A stretch of 64,000 nt of DNA from Achromobacter xylosoxidans (GTDB lineage Bacteria > Pseudomonadota > Gammaproteobacteria > Burkholderiales > Burkholderiaceae_B), in assembly GCF_002192695.1 (NCBI RefSeq), contig NZ_MTLG01000053.1:1-64000 (forward strand). Reading direction: 5' to 3'. Within the stretch, counting starts at the first letter, position 1. Every line of letters begins with the position of its first letter. The notes below the pieces were generated by a model, which was given only the letters and a program-made list of their open reading frames with translations, did no database searches and was not told where the DNA came from. Shown one piece after another: positions 52,790 through 63,139 of the stretch. Made by a program: the position numbers and the translations under genes.

Positions 52790-54103
52790 CTAATGCGTGG
52801 AGTCCAGCGCGCGTCCATGGCCTTCCTGGCCGATCTGGTCGTGCAGTTCGGGGTTGGCCTGCAGATTGCGCTTGCTCCAGCGCATGAAGACCACCATCAG
52901 CACGGCGACCACGGTGCCGAAGATCACGATGATGATGTTGATGGGTAGCTGCAGCCACAGCAGCAGCGTGTACATGGCCACCATCAGCAGAATGTTGAGC
53001 TGTTCGTTGAAGTTCTGCACGGCGATGGAATGGCCGGCCGACAGCAGCACGTGGCCGCGGTGTTGCAGCAAGGCATTCATCGGCACCACGAAGAAGCCGG
53101 CCAGGCCGCCCGTGATCAGCAGCAGCAGGTAGACGCTCCAGGGCGAGTAGACCAGCGGCATCAGCAGCACGACCAGGCCCATGGCGGCGCCGACCGGCAG
53201 CACGGCCAGGGCGCGGCGCAGCGGAATGCGGCCCGCCAGGATGGAGCCGACCACCGTGCCCAGCGCGGCCACGCCCATCAGCATCGAGGCCTTGTCCAGC
53301 TGGTATCCCAGGTGGCTGCGGCCCCATTCAATGACGATCAGTTGCAGCGTGGCGCCGGCGCCCCAGAACAGGGTGGTGACGGCCAGCGAGATCTGGCCCA
53401 GCTTGTCTTTCCACAGCACACAGACATAGCCCCAGAACGTGCGGATCAGCCGCACCGGGTTCTTTTGCTGCGGCGGGTAGCGCACGTGGGTGTGCGGAAT
53501 CAGCAGGTTGCACAGTGCTGCGAGCAGGTACACGAAGGCGATGACCAGGATCGCGGCTTCGGCCGGGGTGTGGACCAGCTTGCCGATGAACGAGTGGCTG
53601 AGCAGGGCGTTGGAAACGGAGGACGTAATCAGCAGGCCGCCCAGCACGGTGCCCAGGATGATGGAGAAGACGGTCAGGCCCTCGATCCAGCTATTGCCCT
53701 TGACCAGCATGGACGGGGGCAGCATTTCCGTGACGATGCCGTATTTGGCGGGGGAGTAGGCCGCCGCGCCGATGCCGACGATGGCGTAGGCCGCGCAAAC
53801 CAGGTAGGTCTGGTACTCGGGGGCGACGCCGATGCTGGCATACGAGAACATCAGCATGCAGCCGGTCACCTTCAGCGCGTTGGTGGAGAACATCACGCGG
53901 CCCTTGGGGAAGGAGTCCGCCAGCGCGCCGACAAAGGCGGCCAGGACGACATAAGCCAGCGCGAACGACCACTTCATCATGGGCGCCATCCAGTCCGGCC
54001 CATGCAGTTCCTGTATCAAGGCGATGGCTGCGATGAACAGCGCGTTGTCCGCCAATGACGAGAAGGCCTGCGCGGCCATGACCAGATAGAAACCACGTTT
54101 CAA
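52790..54103 (-). CDS. lplT: Lysophospholipid transporter LplT (MFS)
   Basis: A 437-aa 12-helix major-facilitator protein that flips lysophospholipids inward for re-acylation. The N-terminus MKRGFYLVMAAQAFSSLADNALF and the YSPAKYGIVTEMLPPSMLVKGNSWIEG region are characteristic. The start codon is TTG at 54103, supported by GGGGA 6-7 nt upstream and by family alignment. In E. coli lplT is followed by aas. Here no acyltransferase gene is adjacent. Confidence 0.92.
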   Translation of the reverse strand: MKRGFYLVMAAQAFSSLADNALFIAAIALIQELHGPDWMAPMMKWSFALAYVVLAAFVGALADSFPKGRVMFSTNALKVTGCMLMFSYASIGVAPEYQTYLVCAAYAIVGIGAAAYSPAKYGIVTEMLPPSMLVKGNSWIEGLTVFSIILGTVLGGLLITSSVSNALLSHSFIGKLVHTPAEAAILVIAFVYLLAALCNLLIPHTHVRYPPQQKNPVRLIRTFWGYVCVLWKDKLGQISLAVTTLFWGAGATLQLIVIEWGRSHLGYQLDKASMLMGVAALGTVVGSILAGRIPLRRALAVLPVGAAMGLVVLLMPLVYSPWSVYLLLLITGGLAGFFVVPMNALLQHRGHVLLSAGHSIAVQNFNEQLNILLMVAMYTLLLWLQLPINIIIVIFGTVVAVLMVVFMRWSKRNLQANPELHDQIGQEGHGRALDSTH

Positions 54104-54147
54104 GAATGTCCCCGTTCTCAGGCCTGGCCCCGGCCAGTCCGCGTGAA

Positions 54148-54176
54148 AATTTATGTGTCGTGCAAAAAAGTGTCAG
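54148..54176 (-). promoter_or_regulatory. Sigma70 promoter of lplT
   Basis: On the minus strand, CTGACA (54176-54171), 17-nt spacer, TAAATT (54153-54148). The start would be near 54141, about 38 nt before the TTG start codon. Confidence 0.55.
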
Positions 54177-54318
54177 GGAGTATAGCCGGACCCCAGGCGG
54201 CGGCCATTGAGCGTTTGCCCGCGGATTGACCGCCGGCAAGGCTCAGGGACAACACGCCTTGACCCTTGCTGACGTTTGGGGACAGACTGCCTGCGGTATC
54301 ATACGACCCATGTGTAAG

Positions 54319-54337
54319 CCGGCCCTCCACGGGCCGG
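54319..54337 (+). other. Hairpin in the probable smc leader
   Basis: CCGGCCC / GGGCCGG around TCCAC, flanked by AAG and TTT. With only three T it is a weak terminator at best. It lies 65 nt before the smc start, downstream of a possible -10 TATCAT at 54297-54302. The rest of the 298-nt gap from 54104 holds the lplT promoter and nothing else I can name. Confidence 0.4.
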
Positions 54338-54401
54338 TTTGCAATCTGTGCGGCAGGTCCGTTAACGCCTTTCGTTCAACCCACCCCGTCGTCATCGTAT
54401 T

Positions 54402-57400
54402 GTGCGTCTTACTCAGCTAAAACTCGCCGGCTTCAAGTCCTTCGTCGATCCCACCGTGATTCCCGTGCCCAGCCAACTGGTGGGCGTGGTGGGTCCCAAC
54501 GGCTGCGGCAAATCGAACATCATTGACGCCGTGCGCTGGGTGCTGGGCGAGGCCAAGGCCTCGGAGCTGCGTGGCGAGTCCATGCAGGACGTCATTTTCA
54601 ACGGCTCAGGCAACCGCAAGCCCGCGGCGCGGGCCTCGGTGGAAATGGTGTTCGACAACAGCGAGGGGCGCGCCGCCGGCCAGTGGAGCACCTACGCGGA
54701 AATCGCGGTGCGCCGCGTGCTGACCCGTGACGGCACCAGCAGCTACTTCGTCAACAACCAGCAGGTCCGCCGCCGCGACATCCACGACATCTTCCTGGGC
54801 ACCGGCCTGGGCGCCCGCGGCTACGCCATCATCGGCCAGGGCATGATCAACCGGCTGATCGAGGCGCGCCCCGAAGAACTGCGGGTATTCCTGGAAGAGG
54901 CGGCCGGGGTGTCGCGCTACAAGGAACGGCGCCGCGAGACCGAGAACCGCCTGTCCGACACGCGCGAGAACCTGACCCGCGTCGAAGACATCCTGCGCGA
55001 ACTCAACAGCCAGCTGGAAAAGCTGGAAGCCCAGGCCGAAGTGGCGACGCGCTACCGCGAGCTCCAGGCCGACGGCGAAAAGAAGCAGCACGCGCTGTGG
55101 TTCCTGAAGGAAACCGGGGCGCGCGAGGAACGGGCCAAGAAAGCCCAGGAGATGGCGCAGGCCCAGAACGAGCTGGAAGCCGCCATCGCCGGCCTGCGGG
55201 CGGGCGAGGCCGCGCTGGAATCCCGCCGCCAGGCCCACTACGCCGCCAGCGATGCGGTGCACACCGCCCAGGGCGGGCTGTACGAGGCCAACGCCCAGGT
55301 CAGCCGCCTGGAAGCCGAAATCCGCCACGTGGTCGATTCCCGCAACCGCCTGCAGGCGCGCCGCGACCAGCTGCAGCAGCAGATCGGCGAGTGGACCGCC
55401 CAGCGCGAACACTGCACTGAACAGATCGCCCAGGCCGAGGAAGACCTGGCCGCCGGCGCCGCCCGCACCGAAGAGGCGCGCGCCAAGGCCGAGGACGCCC
55501 AGGCCGCGCTGCCGGCCGTCGAGCAGCGCGTGCGCGAAGCCGCCTCGGGGCGCGACGAGATGCGCGCCGCACTGGCCCGCGTCGAACAGAATCTGGCCCT
55601 GGTGGCCCAGTCGCAGCGCGACGCGGACCGCCAGATGCAGGCGCTGGACCAGCGCCGCGAACGCCTGCAGCAGGAATTGCGCGAACTGCACAGCCCCGAT
55701 CCGGTGCGCCTGGAGCAACTGGCCGGCGACCGCGTCGCTGGCGAGGACCAGCTCGAGGAAGCCCAGGAAGCGCTCGCCACCCTGGAAGGCCGCGTGCCGG
55801 AAGCGGATGCCGAGCGCAGCCGCGCCCAGGCCGCCGCCCAGACCGACGTGCAGAACCTGGCGCGCCTGGAGGCCCGCCTGTCGGCCCTGGTGAAGCTGCA
55901 GGAAGACGTGCAGAAGCAGGGCGCGCTGGAACCCTGGCTGGCCAAGCATGAACTCGCCGGCCTGTCGCGTCTGTGGCAGAAGCTGCACATCGAACCCGGC
56001 TGGGAAACCGCCCTGGAAGCCGCCCTGCGCGAGCGCATGGCCTCCATGGAGGTGCGCAACCTGGATTGGGCCCGCGCCTTCGCCGAGGATGCGCCGCCCG
56101 CCCGGCTGGCGTTCTACCAGTTGCCGGTCGCGGCGCCCGCACCGGCAGCGCCCGCGGGCCTGACGCCGCTGGCCAGCCTGCTGCGCATCACCGATCCGGA
56201 CCTGCGTACCCTGCTGAATGAGTGGCTGGGCGATATCTACACGGCCACCGACGTGACCCAGGCGCTGGCCATGCGCGCCAGCCTGCCGGCCGGTGGCGCC
56301 TGCGTGGTCAAGGCCGGCCACCTGGTCGACGCCCACAGCGTGCGCTTCTACGCGCCGGATTCCGAGCAGGCCGGTCTGCTGGCGCGCCAGCAGGAAATCG
56401 AGAACCTGCAACGCGAGATCAAGGCGCAGCAGCTCATCGCCGACCAGGCGCGCGCCGCGGTCGCCCGCGCCGAAGTCGCCTGGCAGCAGGTGTCCCAGGC
56501 CATCGCCCCGGCGCGCCAGCGCGTGGCGGAGGTCACCCGCCGGGTGCACGACATCCAGCTGGAGCACTCGCGCCTGCAGCAGCAGGCCGAGCAATCCGGC
56601 GAACGCGCCTCGCGCCTGCGCCAGGACCTCGAAGAGATCAAGGTCCAGGAAGAAGACCTGCGCGCCGCCCGCGAAGAGGCCGAGGCCCGCTTCGAGGCGC
56701 TGGACGAAGAGCTGGCCGAACACCAATCCCGTTTCGCCGACGCCGAAATCGACGGCGAGACCCTGGCGGCCCAGGCCGAGGCGGCTCGCGCCGGCCTGCG
56801 TGAACTGGAACGCGCCGCCCAGGAAGCCGAATTCGCCGAACGCGGCATCCAGGTCCGCATCACCGACCTGCAGCGCAATCAGCAGTTGGCCGCCGACCAG
56901 AGCCAGCGCGGCAGCGTCGAACTGGAACAGTTGCTGGTGGACTTGGCCGACCTGGACGCCTCGGCGTCCCAGGCCGGCCTGCAGGACGCGCTGGAAGCGC
57001 GCGCCGAGCGCGAGGAAGCGCTGTCGCGCGCGCGCCAGGAACTCGAAAACCTGGCGGCGCTGCTGCGTGGCGCGGACGAAGACCGCCTGCAGCAGGAGCA
57101 GACGCTGGAGCCGCGGCGCGCCCGCATCATGGAACTGCAGTTGCAGGAACAGGCCGCCCGCCTGGCCGAAGAGCAGTTCACCGAACAATTGAACGCGCGC
57201 GAGGTCGACCGCGAGGCGCTGGCCCTGGATCTGGCCAACCAGCCCGACGAATGGCGCCGCGCCAGTTGGCTGCAGTCCGAAGTTGGCCGTATTTCGCGCC
57301 AGATCGAATCGCTGGGCTCGGTCAACCTGGCCGCGCTCGACGAACTGAACACCTCGCGCGAGCGCAAGGGCTTCCTGGATTCGCAAAACCAGGACCTGAT

Positions 57401-57935
57401 GAGCGCCATCGAGACTCTCGAGGACGCCATCCGCAAGATCGACCGCGAGACGCGCGAGCTGCTGCAAGAAACCTTCAACGTCGTCAACGGCCACTTCGGC
57501 GAGCTGTTCCCCAAGCTGTTCGGCGGCGGCGAGGCCAAGCTGAGCATGACGGGCGAGGAAATCCTCGACGCCGGCGTGCAGGTCATGGCGCAGCCTCCGG
57601 GCAAGCGCAACAGCACCATCCACCTGCTGTCCGGCGGCGAAAAGGCGCTGACCGCGACCGCCCTGGTGTTCGCGCTGTTCAAGCTCAACCCCGCGCCGTT
57701 CTGCCTGCTGGACGAGGTGGACGCGCCGCTGGACGACGCCAACACCGAACGCTACGCGAACCTGGTCGCCAACATGAGCGAGCAGACCCAGTTCCTCTTC
57801 ATCTCGCACAACAAGATCGCGATGCAGATGGCCAAGCAACTGATCGGTGTAACCATGCAAGAGCAAGGGGTTTCGCGTATCGTTGCGGTAGACATAGACT
57901 CGGCCGTCCAGATGATGGCCTCCGAAGCGGCATAA
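54402..57935 (+). CDS. smc: Chromosome segregation ATPase SMC
   Basis: A 1,177-aa condensin. The N-terminal ATPase half has VRLTQLKLAGFKSFVDPT and Walker A GPNGCGKSN (about residues 33-41). Two long coiled-coil arms rich in Glu, Ala, Arg and Gln surround a hinge (about 510-660). The C-terminal half has the signature LLSGGEKALTA and Walker B CLLDEVDAPLDDANTERY. The start is GTG at 54402, fixed by the family N-terminus. No Shine-Dalgarno sequence precedes it. It is followed by zipA and ligA. Confidence 0.96.
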   Translation: MRLTQLKLAGFKSFVDPTVIPVPSQLVGVVGPNGCGKSNIIDAVRWVLGEAKASELRGESMQDVIFNGSGNRKPAARASVEMVFDNSEGRAAGQWSTYAEIAVRRVLTRDGTSSYFVNNQQVRRRDIHDIFLGTGLGARGYAIIGQGMINRLIEARPEELRVFLEEAAGVSRYKERRRETENRLSDTRENLTRVEDILRELNSQLEKLEAQAEVATRYRELQADGEKKQHALWFLKETGAREERAKKAQEMAQAQNELEAAIAGLRAGEAALESRRQAHYAASDAVHTAQGGLYEANAQVSRLEAEIRHVVDSRNRLQARRDQLQQQIGEWTAQREHCTEQIAQAEEDLAAGAARTEEARAKAEDAQAALPAVEQRVREAASGRDEMRAALARVEQNLALVAQSQRDADRQMQALDQRRERLQQELRELHSPDPVRLEQLAGDRVAGEDQLEEAQEALATLEGRVPEADAERSRAQAAAQTDVQNLARLEARLSALVKLQEDVQKQGALEPWLAKHELAGLSRLWQKLHIEPGWETALEAALRERMASMEVRNLDWARAFAEDAPPARLAFYQLPVAAPAPAAPAGLTPLASLLRITDPDLRTLLNEWLGDIYTATDVTQALAMRASLPAGGACVVKAGHLVDAHSVRFYAPDSEQAGLLARQQEIENLQREIKAQQLIADQARAAVARAEVAWQQVSQAIAPARQRVAEVTRRVHDIQLEHSRLQQQAEQSGERASRLRQDLEEIKVQEEDLRAAREEAEARFEALDEELAEHQSRFADAEIDGETLAAQAEAARAGLRELERAAQEAEFAERGIQVRITDLQRNQQLAADQSQRGSVELEQLLVDLADLDASASQAGLQDALEARAEREEALSRARQELENLAALLRGADEDRLQQEQTLEPRRARIMELQLQEQAARLAEEQFTEQLNAREVDREALALDLANQPDEWRRASWLQSEVGRISRQIESLGSVNLAALDELNTSRERKGFLDSQNQDLMSAIETLEDAIRKIDRETRELLQETFNVVNGHFGELFPKLFGGGEAKLSMTGEEILDAGVQVMAQPPGKRNSTIHLLSGGEKALTATALVFALFKLNPAPFCLLDEVDAPLDDANTERYANLVANMSEQTQFLFISHNKIAMQMAKQLIGVTMQEQGVSRIVAVDIDSAVQMMASEAA

Positions 57936-57981
57936 ACCCAATATTCAGAAGGGCGTCGGGGTTTCGGCGCGGGATTTATAC

Positions 57982-59061
57982 ATGAGTGATTTGCAGATCG
58001 GGCTGATAGCCCTGGGCGTATTGCTGATACTGCTGGTGCTGGGATTCAACTGGTGGCAGGACCGGCGTGTCCGGCGCAAGATGCAGACCCACTTCCCATC
58101 GACCGAGCAGGATCCGCTGTTGGGAGCGGGGGCCGCCACAGGCGCCGCGTCGACAGCCGGCGCCGCAGCCCCGCGCCGCGAGCCCGGCATGGGCGGCGAG
58201 GCGCCTCGCGCCCAGCCTGGCCAGCCAGCCCCGGTCGATCCCGGCAGCGATGCCGACGATACCGAAGAGCCCGATCCCGCCTGCGAAGTGGTCATCGAGA
58301 TCAACTTCGCCGACGCCGTGCGCGGCGCCGACCTGCTGCCCTACATGCAAAGCCTGCGCCACGTGGGCCGCAAGCCCATGCGCGTGTTCGCCGAAACCGA
58401 CCAGCGCCGCCACCGTGCGCGCGTCCATGCCGGCGAGTCCTATGCGTCCATGCAGCTGGCCGTGCTGCTGGCCAACCGCAGCGGTCCGCTGACCGCCATC
58501 GAATGGTCCCAGGCCTGGGCCCGCGCCCAGGACATGGCCGAGCGCTTCGACGCCACCATCGAAGGCCCGGACCAGCAGGCCGTGCTTGAACAAGGCGCCC
58601 GCCTGGACGACACCTGCGCCGCCCTGGACACCCAGGTCGGCCTGACCCTGTTGCTGGGCACGGCCCAGCCCGCCGCCGAAGTGCTGGCGGTGGCGCGCGA
58701 CCTCGGTTTCGTCTCCGACGGCAGCCGCCTGGCCTGGCCAGCGGAAAATGGCGTGGCCCGCTTCACGCTGGCGCGCGGCGACGGCGCGGCCTTCGATGCC
58801 GGCATGGGCGGAATCGAACGCCTGTACCTGCTGCTGGACGTGCCCTGCAGCCCGGCGGACGAGCGCGCTTTCGGCCGCATGGTCGACGTGGGCCGCGACC
58901 TGGCCGCCCGCCTGCGCGCGGATCTGGTCGACGACCAGGGCAAGCCGCTGGCCGATGGGTCGGAAACGGTCATCGACGAGCGCCTCCAGGTGCTGTTCGG
59001 CCAGCTTGAACAAGCGGGCCTGCCCGCCGGCAGCGAGCGCGCCCTAAGGGTGTTTGCCTAA
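57982..59061 (+). CDS. zipA: Cell division protein ZipA
   Basis: A 359-aa inner-membrane protein that tethers FtsZ. One N-terminal helix (LQIGLIALGVLLILLVLGF, about residues 4-22) is followed by a short basic patch, an Ala/Pro/Gly-rich linker (about 45-95), and a C-terminal FtsZ-binding domain (about 210-350, with DVPCSPADERAFGRM). The smc-zipA-ligA order is shared with related bacteria. Its stop is directly next to the ligA ATG. Confidence 0.9.
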   Translation: MSDLQIGLIALGVLLILLVLGFNWWQDRRVRRKMQTHFPSTEQDPLLGAGAATGAASTAGAAAPRREPGMGGEAPRAQPGQPAPVDPGSDADDTEEPDPACEVVIEINFADAVRGADLLPYMQSLRHVGRKPMRVFAETDQRRHRARVHAGESYASMQLAVLLANRSGPLTAIEWSQAWARAQDMAERFDATIEGPDQQAVLEQGARLDDTCAALDTQVGLTLLLGTAQPAAEVLAVARDLGFVSDGSRLAWPAENGVARFTLARGDGAAFDAGMGGIERLYLLLDVPCSPADERAFGRMVDVGRDLAARLRADLVDDQGKPLADGSETVIDERLQVLFGQLEQAGLPAGSERALRVFA

Positions 59062-61170
<2,109 letters not shown>

Positions 61171-61193
61171 GGCCGCCGGGCCGCCAGCGTCAA

Positions 61194-61988
61194 TCAGATG
61201 GTGCTGCGCGGCATCATGTCGCGGATGGCGGCTGCAGCGCGCTGCAAGGCCGGCAGATGCTGTTGCTTCAATTCGTCGGGCTGGCGGGAGCCCAGCACCA
61301 TGCTGACGCTCAGGCCCGCCACCGCGCGGCCTTCGTGGTTGTACAGCGGCACGGCCACGCCCGCGAAACCATCCACCAATTCGCTGACCGAAATGCAGTA
61401 GCCGTCCTGGCGCACCTGCCGGATCAGCTTGCGCAGGGCGCTGCGCGACACCGTCGTGTAGGGCGTCAGGCGCTTCAGGTCCGCGCTTTCCAGATACGCG
61501 TCGAGCGCCTCGTCATCCAGGGTCGATAGCAGCGTGCGGCCCAGGGAATGGGCGTAGGCGGGCAGGCGGCTGCCCACCGACAGGTCCAGCTTGAGCAGCT
61601 TGGGGCCTTCCTCGCGCGCCAGGAACACGACATGCTGCCGGTCCAGCACCCCCAGTGAGCAGGTTTCGCCCACGGCCTGCGCGACTTCGCGCATGGTCGC
61701 GCGGGTCAGCTTGGGCAGGCTGAGCGAAGCGAAGTAGGCGTATCCCAGGTCCATGACCTTGGGCGTGGGCGAGAAATTCCTGCCGTCCTGGCGCACATAG
61801 CCCAGCTTTTCCAGCGTCAGCAGGATGCGCCGCGATGCGGCGCGCGTCACGTCCAACTGTTCCGCGGCTTCCTGCACGGTCACGCTGGCCACGCCGGTGG
61901 CGTAGATCTGCAGCAATTGCAGGCCATTGGCCAGGCTGTCGAGAAACTCCTCTTTTCTTTCTTTTGGTTCCGGCAATGTCGTGTCCAT
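61194..61988 (-). CDS. IclR-family transcriptional regulator
   Basis: A 264-aa regulator. The N-terminal winged helix (residues about 15-75, VTVQEAAEQLDVTRAASRRILLTLEKLGYVRQDG) and C-terminal effector domain (about 95-260, with LGRTLLSTL and ISVSELVDGFAGVAVPLYNHEG) are those of the PcaR/PobR-like branch of IclR regulators. The ATG at 61988 is the normal place. Earlier in-frame codons run through the promoter region. It is divergent from the TTT binding protein and faces a 30-bp palindrome, so it likely controls that operon. Confidence 0.9.
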   Translation of the reverse strand: MDTTLPEPKERKEEFLDSLANGLQLLQIYATGVASVTVQEAAEQLDVTRAASRRILLTLEKLGYVRQDGRNFSPTPKVMDLGYAYFASLSLPKLTRATMREVAQAVGETCSLGVLDRQHVVFLAREEGPKLLKLDLSVGSRLPAYAHSLGRTLLSTLDDEALDAYLESADLKRLTPYTTVSRSALRKLIRQVRQDGYCISVSELVDGFAGVAVPLYNHEGRAVAGLSVSMVLGSRQPDELKQQHLPALQRAAAAIRDMMPRSTI

Positions 61989-62025
61989 GTATCGGCGGTC
62001 TTGTCGTTGAAGGCTCGATTGTAGT

Positions 62026-62053
62026 TTGACATCCGCGGCAATCTCCATAAAAT
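62026..62053 (+). promoter_or_regulatory. Sigma70 promoter of the TTT binding-protein operon
   Basis: Consensus TTGACA (62026-62031), 16-nt spacer, TAAAAT (62048-62053). The start would be at about 62060, inside the palindrome that follows. This is the best promoter match in the window. Confidence 0.75.
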
Positions 62054-62054
62054 G

Positions 62055-62084
62055 CCAATTAGCGAACAATTGTTCGTTAATTGG
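62055..62084. promoter_or_regulatory. 30-bp palindrome, candidate IclR-type operator
   Basis: Centred between 62069 and 62070: CGAACAATTGTTCG is a perfect 14-bp core. The symmetry continues outward as CCAATTA and TAATTGG with one mismatched pair (62062/62077), so 28 of 30 positions pair. It covers the predicted transcription start of the downstream operon, a position fit for repression, and is 67 nt from the IclR-type start codon. Confidence 0.75.
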
Positions 62085-62137
62085 ATGGGTCGGCCAGGGC
62101 ACCCGCCCGGTACGTCCCGCAACAACGGAGACATGCC

Positions 62138-63118
62138 ATGTGCAGGAGACTATTGCGCGCCTTGGGCGCATGCGCCCTGGCGGCGGGGGTGGCGGCCAGT
62201 TCCGCCGCCAGCGCGGCCGAGGCCTACCCCAGCAAACCCATCCGCTTCGTGGTGCCCGCCGCGGCCGGCGGACCCACTGAAATCGTCACCCGGCTGCTGG
62301 CCGAACGCATGACGCAGAGCATGGGCGTGTCGGTCATCGTCGAGGCCAAGCCCGGGGCGGGCGGCAATATCGGCGCGGACGCCGTGGCCAAGGCGGCCCC
62401 CGACGGCTACACCATCCTGATGGGCACGATAGGCACCAACGCCATCAACCAGACGCTGTACAAGTCCATGCCGTTCCAGCCCTTGAAGGACTTCACGGCG
62501 GTGACGCAGGTGGTGTCGTATCCGCTGGTGGTGGTGGTCAACCCCAAGCTGCCGATCCACTCGGTGGCGGACCTGATTGCCTATGCCAAGGCTAATCCGG
62601 GCAAGCTCAACCGCGCCTCGGGCGGCAGCGGCACTTCCATGCACATGTCCGGCGAGCTCTTCAACGAAATGGCCGGCGTGCAGATGCAGCACATCCCCTA
62701 CAAGGGCAGCCTGCCCGCGCTGACGGATGTGATCGGCGGACAGGCCGACCTGGCCTTCGACAGCCTGGTCATCGCCCAGCCCCTGATCAAGGCCGGCAAG
62801 CTGCGCGCCATCGCCGTGACCGGGCCTGAGCGTTCCCCCGCCGCGCCCGACATTCCCACCGTGGCCGAAACCCTGCCGGGCTATGCCATGACGTCCTGGA
62901 TCGGCGTGTTCGCGCCCGCCGGCACGCCGCGTCCCATCGTCGAACGCCTGCAGCAGGAAATCGCCCGGGCGCTGGCCGATCCCCGCGTGCGCGAGCAATT
63001 GGTGTCGCAGGCCGCCGATCCGGTGGCCAGCAAGCCCGACGACTTTGCCCGCTTCACCGCCGACGAAACCGAGAAGTGGGCGCCCGTCGTCAAGGCTTCC
63101 GGCGCCTCGGTTTCCTGA
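62138..63118 (+). CDS. Tripartite tricarboxylate transporter substrate-binding protein (Bug family)
   Basis: A 326-aa periplasmic receptor. The signal peptide (MCRRLLRALGACALAAGVAA, cut near SAASA) is followed by AYPSKPIRFVVPAAAGGPTEIVTRLLAERM, the standard Bug start. Further on are VEAKPGAGGNIGADAVAKAAPDGYT and PYKGSLPALTDVIGGQ. These proteins bind carboxylates with high affinity. No TctA/TctB membrane genes are in view, which is common in this family. GGAG at 62127-62130 decides the start. It lies 21 nt before the M24 peptidase gene. Confidence 0.94.
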   Translation: MCRRLLRALGACALAAGVAASSAASAAEAYPSKPIRFVVPAAAGGPTEIVTRLLAERMTQSMGVSVIVEAKPGAGGNIGADAVAKAAPDGYTILMGTIGTNAINQTLYKSMPFQPLKDFTAVTQVVSYPLVVVVNPKLPIHSVADLIAYAKANPGKLNRASGGSGTSMHMSGELFNEMAGVQMQHIPYKGSLPALTDVIGGQADLAFDSLVIAQPLIKAGKLRAIAVTGPERSPAAPDIPTVAETLPGYAMTSWIGVFAPAGTPRPIVERLQQEIARALADPRVREQLVSQAADPVASKPDDFARFTADETEKWAPVVKASGASVS

Positions 63119-63139
63119 ATCCCCAAAAAGGAGAGACAC

